Shown here piece by piece: positions 57,103-64,000 of a stretch of 64,000 nt of DNA (its first letter is position 1; each line of letters starts with the position of its first letter). Location: positions 41,868,001 through 41,932,000 of the forward strand of contig CP136895.1 of assembly GCA_034359265.1 (NCBI GenBank), given 5' to 3'. Origin of the DNA: Canna indica (Eukaryota; Streptophyta; Magnoliopsida; Zingiberales; Cannaceae). A program made the position numbers and the translations under genes. A model generated the notes under the pieces. The model saw only the letters and a program-made list of their open reading frames with translations. It had not been told where the DNA came from and did not search any database.

Positions 57103-59607
57103 TGTCACTCCCCAACTCAGTACGCGTGACCAGCCAGGGTACGAGTCAGTACCCCGAAGCCTACCATATGCACTGACTAACAATTTTCAAAAGAACTCAT
57201 AAACAGAACACATCAAGTATCGACCAAAACCAACGATAATAACTTCTATTAAAAGTTCAAACTAGTTTGATAACACCAAGTTTTAAAACACCATAAGTTT
57301 CAAATAGAACAACCGAAAGTTTTTCCAAATAAACATTTAAGTTTTAACAGAAGAAACCCAGTGCATACATCAGACACTAACAGACACGACTACGACTAAA
57401 TCCTGCTAGCTATGAGATCTACGTCCATGCCTACTCTGCTGCGCGCCATGCCACCAAGCCATACCTCACTGGTTGGGCTCTGAAAACAACAAGAAAGGAA
57501 AACCATGAGTTCACGAGGAACTCAGTGAGCGGTTCTTTCGAACCTCCACTTAAAACCTTGGCAATCACATATATAAGGTAGTTATCAAATCACATTCCAT
57601 AAATATTCAGTGTGCCAAAATGGATGAGTGGATGAACCGACCTCTCGGGCCTATATCCACGATGCAAGTTCGTCCAATAAAGGCCTACAGTATATATGGA
57701 AGGTACAATCCTTCCTCCACTTGACTCGGCCGGTCGGCCTACTCAAATCAGCCCCTATGGGCTCCTCATTTAGAGAATTTTACACTTCGGATCCATCAAC
57801 TAGGATGACCACTAGTTTCAGTGATCCTCCGGGTTAGGGATAGCTAGTCCCAACCCACTCGGGTCTACCATTAGTGTGGCCTACTGACGAAATCTCAAGA
57901 CCCTCTGCCACTCGGGTCTAACATCTAGCGAGCCCGCTGGTGCAATCTCAAGACCCTATGAACCGTTGAGTCATGTGTTTGCCATCCGGCTAGTGACACT
58001 TCTCAGTAGACCATCAACCACAATCCAAATCGGCTGTGCCATAATGTTGTGTTTTGCATTCCGGGCATTGCCCATGTCCGAGCCCTACCTTAGGGTCTTC
58101 TTGTTTCCTTATTTGAAACACCTAGTGTATGTGTCCTGTATCTAAGTTAAATTATACTACAAGTCATTTAACTGTTCTTCCTAGAGCGAGCGAACTCGCC
58201 GACTGGGTAGGCACTCGACCTACCATTTTCACATTGCTTACCAATTTAATTATGGATGATAACATCATGAAGAAGCGAATTAGAAAGTAAGTAATGTAGA
58301 GGTTTTAAATCAATATGGAACATACACTAGCATGTCAACAATTAAACATAATATGAGCAATTTAATGAGACCTTTCTTGACTACATATACCATGTAAGCA
58401 TTGGCAAGAATATTTCCAAAAGGATAATATAGATCTAACCCAACAATTCATAACATGAATATGGATTTACATTAGCATGAACATGAATGCACGTTATATG
58501 GAGGGATAGGAACAACTACACAAAATCATTCGTTTTCTCCCCCTTTCCCTTGATCGACCGAAGCTTGAGCAAGGTAACCCTTGCTCGGCCGAACCACTCA
58601 TGTGGGAGGGGTTGGAATTTATGCAATCTTATCAGTAGAATTAGTAAACATAAACTTAAATTTACATCTAACATTTAACCATGAAGGTGCAAGTTAAGGC
58701 GATATAGGTAGGAGATCCGACAAACCAATAAAAATAGCCCAGCTCTTTTTCCCCCTTTCTACTACTCGGCCCACTCGAGCAGGATAATGTCCTTGCTCGG
58801 CCGAACCCCTTAAGGGTGGTGGACATGGCTGCGACATCCACTCGAGTGTCAATCCAAAAGCAAAAACAAAGCGAACACAAGTCGATACGCAAGTTGCACG
58901 TTGAGCGAGAAAATTGGAGAAAATTTCGGCATGACCTTTCCCCTTTTTCCTCGACTCGGCCAGCCCCTTAAAACAAGAATCGACACGTATAAAACCATGA
59001 AATCACATCATATACAATGATCTAAGAATCTAACATAGAGAAAACATCTCGATCGATAAAACTCGCGAAGAAGAATCTCGATTTCCAAATCTATAGGGCC
59101 AGCCACTTGCCCGCCTCTCCTTAACTTCTACCTAACCACTCACCTTGAATTAAATCATGAAGAAATCTTGAAGAAACGAGATTCTGATATACTCGAGCGT
59201 TGTCGCGAACTCGGCGCCGATAAGATCTCCTCCTCCTCTCTCCCTTTCCCCCTCTTGGTGGGCTGCGTGCGGCTCCCTCTTTGAGCCGTATGAGTGGCTT
59301 GGGCGAGGGGTTTTATTCCCCTCATCCAATGACCCATTTGCCCCCGACTTAACTTGCCTTATACCCGGTTCGATCCGAGTCTGATTCGGACTCCGATCCT
59401 ATCCGCACTCATGAGTCGAACTCGACTTAATAAGACATCATAAGCAAGAAAGGAAATAACCACTGAACCAATTTAACTTCATATTTCCCTGGGTCGGGTT
59501 ATACTTTCTACTCGAGGAAAATCCTGTGGCTCGACCCGGCTAACCTCCGGTCCGGTGCGCTGCACCAAAACTTGAATTCTAAATTAGAATTTTTTTCGGG
59601 TCTTACA
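57103..59607 (+). mobile_element. 2.5-kb Ty3/gypsy solo LTR in the MULE transposase
   Basis: It starts TGTCACTCCCCAACTCAG and ends TTCGGGTCTTACA, with a perfect 5-bp target duplication CAAGT (57098-57102 and 59608-59612). It is homologous to the LTRs at 29212-30340 and 32439-33289 ('agggatagctagtccca', 'gtgcaatctcaagaccct') but belongs to a separate subfamily. No internal sequence remains. Small ORFs at 57628-58892 lie within it and are not genes. Orientation is given from LTR similarity only and is uncertain. Confidence 0.9.
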
Positions 59608-59732
59608 CAAGTAATGCAAACTTCAATGTAGAGGTGCCAATCACAGTCCATCCTACAAATCTTGTTGAAGGTGAACAACCTACAACATTTGAAGCACCTA
59701 ATGATAGATATATCAGTGAATACGAAGCTATT

Positions 59733-59820
59733 GAGGATGAAATAGTTGCTCCCAAGACTAGTCAAGAGGGTAGCTAGTGAGGATGAAATAGTTACTCCCG
59801 AGACTAGTCAAGAGGGTGTA
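59733..59820. repeat. 46-bp tandem duplication in the MULE transposase
   Basis: Units start at 59733 and 59779 (GAGGATGAAATAGTT...). The first encodes EDEIVAPKTSQEGS then a stop; the second EDEIVTPETSQEGV. Since 46 is not a multiple of three the duplication shifts the frame. Confidence 0.85.
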
Positions 59821-61269
59821 CAAGTGCCAATTGAGGAAGGACATAAGAGGAAAAAATTTCGCAACAAAGTGTATAATATCAAATGTGATGTAAACAATGT
59901 TATATTAGAACTTGGGATGAAATTTGAATCCAATGTTCAGTTCAAGGAAGCTGTTCAAAGCTATTGCATTGCAAATGGTTACAATATCTAGATGGACCAG
60001 AACATGTAAAAGGATGATGGAAGCACAATGTGCTACGGGTTGTCCTTGGAGAATCTTTGGAAGTTGGATGAAGAGGGACATGACGTTCATGATTAAAAGC
60101 TATAACAACAAACACAAATGTTCCCGAAACATAAGGAATAGGCAAGCAGCAGTGAGTTGGATAACAAACTTTTATCTTGAGATATTCAGAAGGAATCATA
60201 ATTGGAGTGTCCAAGAGATGGAAAAAGATTTTTAGGCCAAATTTTATATTAGTATCGGTAGAAAGCATATAGATCTAAGTGGGAGGCATTACGAAGGTTA
60301 CATGGCTTGGTTGAGGATCACTACGCAATGCTTGGTTCCTACTTAGCACAGCTTCAAATTGTGAATCCAACGAGCATGTTCAGCATTGTTTGTACTCGAG
60401 AATTTATGGGTGCACCTCCTGTGTTCCAACGGTTGTATATTGGATTTGATGCATTAAGAAAGGGATTCCTTCAAGGTTATAGACCTATCATTGGATTTGA
60501 TGGGTGTTTCTTGAAGACGTTTCTTGGTGGTCAATTACTTTTCACCGTTGGTAGAGATGGGAACAATCAGATGTTCCCAATAGCATGGATAGAGGTTGAG
60601 GGAGAGAACTATGAATCATGGAGTTGGTTCTTGGGCTTGTTATTTGATGACTTGGGTATCGCTCAAGGATATGGCCTAACTCTTATTAGTGACCAAGAGA
60701 AAGTATGTTCTAAATCTCTTACTAAATATTAACTCTTATATTCTTTTTTTTTTCCTTGTCCTTTTTTTACTAAATATTAACATCTATTATTAAATGTTTC
60801 AGAGTCTTGAGTATGCTATAAAATAGAGGATACCAGCTGCTGAACATCAAAATTGTGCTAGACACATTTATGCAAATTGGAAGAAGAAACATCCTGGGCA
60901 TGTATTGAAATCACTATTTTGGAGAGTTGTTAGATGCACCATTGATCTGACTTCAAGAAAACAATGTCTGAACTACAAGCTACTTAAGATAGGGCACACC
61001 AAGATTTTCTTGCAGTTGGAGTTACAAAATTTTGTCAAACTTATATCAATGTGGGCTGCAAAAGTGATGCTGTGAGCAATAATCTAAGTAAGACCTTTAA
61101 TGGTTACATCCTGAAGGCAAGAGGGAAACCAATTATTGATATGCTTGAAGACATTCGACGCATGTTGACGGCGAGAATGCATGATAAGAGGGAGTTGATG
61201 CTGAAAAGCAATGATACGATATGCCCCAGCATACAGAAGAAACTTGAAGAAAATAAAAAGGAAACAAGA

Positions 61270-62783
61270 TGTTGGAGAAATGGCCACACTAGAGGGGGGG
61301 TGGTGAATAGTGTGTTTACTAATCTTTTCGCCTAATTACGATTTTAAACATTTTTTAAACTACTTAGGCAATTCACAAATTATGTAGCAAGCGGAAGCAA
61401 GATAAACAATTAGTAATTCAATACGCAAAGGAAACAATGCTAACACTTTGATTAATAGTGGTTCGGCCTCAATGCCTACTCCACTACCTAAGCACCCCAT
61501 TTAGGATTTTGAAACTAGTTTTACTAGATTAATTAGTTTCCTTACAATGAGGACTTTATACCGGAAAGTCTCCACTCTCAAGCCAAAGATACTTCCACAC
61601 CCGGAAGTATCCCGCCTTCCTACCGAGAGCACTCTCCCACCTTAACCTTAAGGACAACTCAACTAATACTAGCAAACTACGTTTACACCGGTGGATTTAA
61701 ACCTCAAACACCAAGGCTACCATCCAATTTCAAGACCTACACTCTAGGTCTTACACTAACTCAAATACAAAAAAATAAATAAGAAAATACAACACTAAAT
61801 GGAGCAATAAATCGAACAATAAAATACTTAGCTCCACAACAAACTCCCTAGTCCTCTTGATGCCTCAAGGTGATGAATCAATGAAGCTTTGAAGGCTATA
61901 TCAAGGAAAGGAGAGATCAAAATATGGCTCAATCAAGCACAAACATCTTCAAAATATGGCTATATGGAAGCTTAGATGATCATGGAAGGCACTCAAAGGC
62001 TTGTATTTATAAGCCATGAAGGTAGAGACCCAAAACAACACTCAACGGCTCGAAATAAAATCATTTTCCGCCGTCCGATCGTAGGTCCAATTGATTATCG
62101 GTCGACTGACCGAGCGACCGCATGCCTACTGCCAATTTTTGGCAACATTCGGTCAATCGAAACTGGGCAAACTGCTTGGTTTTGGCTGATTTTTTTGCTC
62201 GTTTGTTCGTTTTTGGGTTCGGTCTTCGCTATGTGCTCTTATATAACATTTCTTAATTTTAAGCTAAAAACTTTAAAACATAAATGTTATATAAGGATTA
62301 CCCCCCATTTGAATTCAATAAAAATATCTAAAAAATCAAAATCCTTAAGAATCAAAATCTAATTTGGGGTCTAGTACAAATTTCCGAAAAACAAAAATTT
62401 TATAATCTCTCGGGTCAAATATGGGTAGGCTAAAGGCTTCCAAAAAATCCTTAAAAATATCTCGTTATCTAGTTTTTACCTAAGGAACAATTATCGATAT
62501 TTTTGGTACCAAGAAAATGTCTAGGTCATATATCCCTCCAAGGAGCTCCTTAGGCTTAGTGAATTTCAGGATCTTTTCTAATTTTTCAAAATTTCATGTT
62601 TTGGAGTTCGGGTTTGGTTTTTGAGTTCTTATGCATCATCACGAGGATTTACAACATAAGCTAGACACCCTAGACCTAAACTTTAACTTTATGAAGAATC
62701 CCGAGCGTCGACGAGCATCCTTGCCGATTTCTCCGATTTCTTTGATTTTTCCGATCGGGGACGTCGTGCGCTAACCGATATGG
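61270..62783 (-). repeat. LTR of the copia-type gag-only family, interrupted
   Basis: On the + strand it starts TGTTGGAGAAATGGCCACAC inside the MULE transposase and follows 53365-54700 closely. It stops at 'gctaaccgatatgg', about 100 bases short of the expected end, where an oppositely oriented LTR begins. Confidence 0.85.
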
Positions 62784-64000
62784 TGTTGGCCTAAGGTTTT
62801 CAACCTTTGTCTTAATCTCGGTTTTGATGATAACAAACATGGAACTAATGTTTGAGCAAGAAATATTTTCAGGCTACATATTGGTTTGCATGCGACGTCC
62901 CCAATCGAAAAAATCAAGAATCGAAGGCTTTGGAGTCAAGCATGTCAAAATTAGTTTAGGACTTAATTTATTTTATTGTAAATGTTCCTAAGCCTTAGTT
63001 TGATGTCCTCATTAAGTTCACAATCCAAAAAATCGAACCCCAAAAACTTAAAAACTAAAAAAATTAAAAAATGGTCTTAAAAATTTCTAAGTATAGTGGG
63101 CTCTTGGAGGACTACATAATTTAGATATTTTTTTGCCGTCAAAATTCTCAATAATTGTTCCTTAGGTAAAAACAAATTAAAGACATATTTTAAAGGAATT
63201 TTTGGAAATCGTTAACCTAAAAAAATAAGACTTGAAATGTTAGAAACCTCAAACTACCCAGAATTCCCAGAATGCCCCCAGCCTATTTTTTAAAAAAACT
63301 ACCCAGAATTCTCAGAATGCCCCCAAATGGCTCCTTTTCAAATTAAAGAAGGTTTGAACGGCTCTTTGTTTCCATACCTTAATACCAACTCTATAAATAC
63401 ACCTAAAACTCCCTTCCTAAGGCCCCCAACTATTCATTGAGCCATTCTAATAATATTTAGAGCCTTTCTTGAGTTATTTCTCTCAAACCTTAGCTTTGAG
63501 CTTCTACCTCCTTGATTGAGCCTTCAACTTTGTGTTTCATCATCAAAGGCATCAAGAGGAAGCTAGGATCTTGTGTTGGAGCTAAGTATTATATTGATTG
63601 TGTTTTTGCTCCATTTATTTTTGTATTTTGTTGTTATTGTCATTGTATATCAAGTTGTGAAAACCTAGGGTGCTAGGTTTGTGTGTATGGTAGTAGCCTT
63701 GGTGTAGAGACTTAAATCCACTGGTGTAAACTTAGTTTGCTTGGGTTAGTTTTGTAGTCCTTAGAATTAAAGGTGTTGGAGGTACTCTCGGGTGTGATAG
63801 TAACCCTCGGTTGTGAGGGTTGGTGCCTTAGCTTGTAAATCCTCTTGTAGGATACACTTAATCTAGTAAACTGGAGTTTGAAATCCTAAGCGGGGTGCTT
63901 AGGTAGTGGAGTAGGCATAGGGGCAGAACCACTATAAATTCATTGTATTAGCATTGCTCTTGTGCGTGTTTGATTACTTGTTATTTATCTTGCTTCCGCT
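62784..64000 (+). repeat. LTR of the same family, + orientation, runs off the window
   Basis: It starts TGTTGGCCTAAGGTTTTCAA and continues through 'ggtgcttaggtagtggag' and 'gaaccactataaattca' to the window end. Like 4139-5383 it reads in the sense direction. The 5 bases before it (TATGG, 62779-62783) should recur at its far end if it inserted into the neighbouring LTR. Confidence 0.85.

Larger units (their letters stand above)
55700..61269 (+). mobile_element. Mutator-like element (MULE), disrupted
   Basis: The 5' part (55700-56220) has a repeated 'tatcacgatttttaccg' block at its edge and a CT-rich leader. The transposase gene follows from about 56770. The element is cut by a 2.5-kb gypsy solo LTR (57103-59607) and ends at 61270, where a copia-type LTR has inserted into the transposase. 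Its right inverted repeat is outside or lost. Confidence 0.7.
56770..61269 (+). pseudogene. MULE transposase (MuDR/FAR1-related DDE)
   Basis: This enzyme would cut and join MULE ends. The acidic N-terminal part is open (LDIQFAEASDDVEHAIEE, ESDHDVLSTEFEESSDDE) up to the gypsy solo LTR at 57103 and reads on in the same frame after it (NANFNVEVPITVHPTN). A 46-bp duplication then breaks the frame. A MuDR-type N-terminal DNA-binding domain follows (LELGMKFESNVQFKEAVQSY, 59905-59970), then CPWRIFGSWMKRD. The catalytic domain is at 60307-60702: IGFDGCFLKTFLGGQLL (first Asp), GNNQMFPIAW, SWSWFLGLLF, LTLISDQEK (second Asp). A GT-AG intron at about 60703-60801 leads to SLEYAIK, HQNCARHIYANW and SKTFNGYILKARGKPIIDM. 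Several stops disable it. Confidence 0.85.

Noticed and set aside
1..64000. CRISPR arrays, operons, phage or plasmid genes
   Set aside because: None was seen. Spliced exons, tRNA-Met primer sites and plant transposon families show plant nuclear DNA.

Overview
The window is nuclear DNA of a flowering plant. It holds one intact host gene: an 18-exon gene for the gamma subunit of the COPI coatomer, on the + strand at 38834-44421. Its spliced reading frame of 886 residues has plant-type exon phases. Almost everything else is decayed, deeply nested transposable elements: LINEs, Ty1/copia and Ty3/gypsy LTR elements, solo LTRs, a TRIM, MITEs and a Mutator-like element. No bacterial, organellar or viral operon-like organisation is present. 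The species cannot be named from the sequence.

Layout. 1-2610 is the 3' half of a dead L1-type LINE. 3095-3377 is a short repeat that recurs at 38051-38292, just upstream of the coatomer gene, so the two copies bracket about 35 kb of transposons. 3650-10905 is a Tat-like Ty3/gypsy element carrying two solo LTRs (4139-5383, 6282-8380) and a Mutator-type MITE (8429-8924). 11285-14362 is the broken last exon of a ZIP metal-transporter gene, cut by a rearranged copia element (11542-14258) with a perfect target duplication. 15805-21181 is a second Tat-like gypsy copy with a MITE in its LTR. It is cut at 21182 by an element with 2.1-kb LTRs and a non-coding interior. That element's LTR is in turn split by 22790-35116, a tandem of gag-only copia-type elements which itself contains a deleted gypsy element (29212-33289). 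36785-37459 is a chromovirus integrase remnant.

Downstream of the coatomer gene lie a degenerate tRNA-Glu-like sequence (44923-44995), a TIR element with a 26-bp minisatellite inside (47883-49054), an unrecognised small spliced ORF candidate (49338-49603), and an old LTR containing a PIF/Harbinger-like element that contains a TRIM (50470-52490). A second LINE on the - strand is split by a solo LTR (52690-55405). A MULE transposase is split by a 2.5-kb gypsy solo LTR (57103-59607) and cut again at 61270. The last 2.7 kb is two LTRs of one family in opposite orientation.

The genes do not form a pathway. The coatomer gene is the functional unit, and the ZIP fragment is a casualty of insertion. 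The most unusual material is the gag-only copia-type LTR family (seven LTR copies here), the triple, partly inverted reverse-transcriptase segment inside the ZIP insertion, and several insertion or deletion junctions that can be read to the base. I found no clear sign of a previously undescribed biological system beyond these elements.
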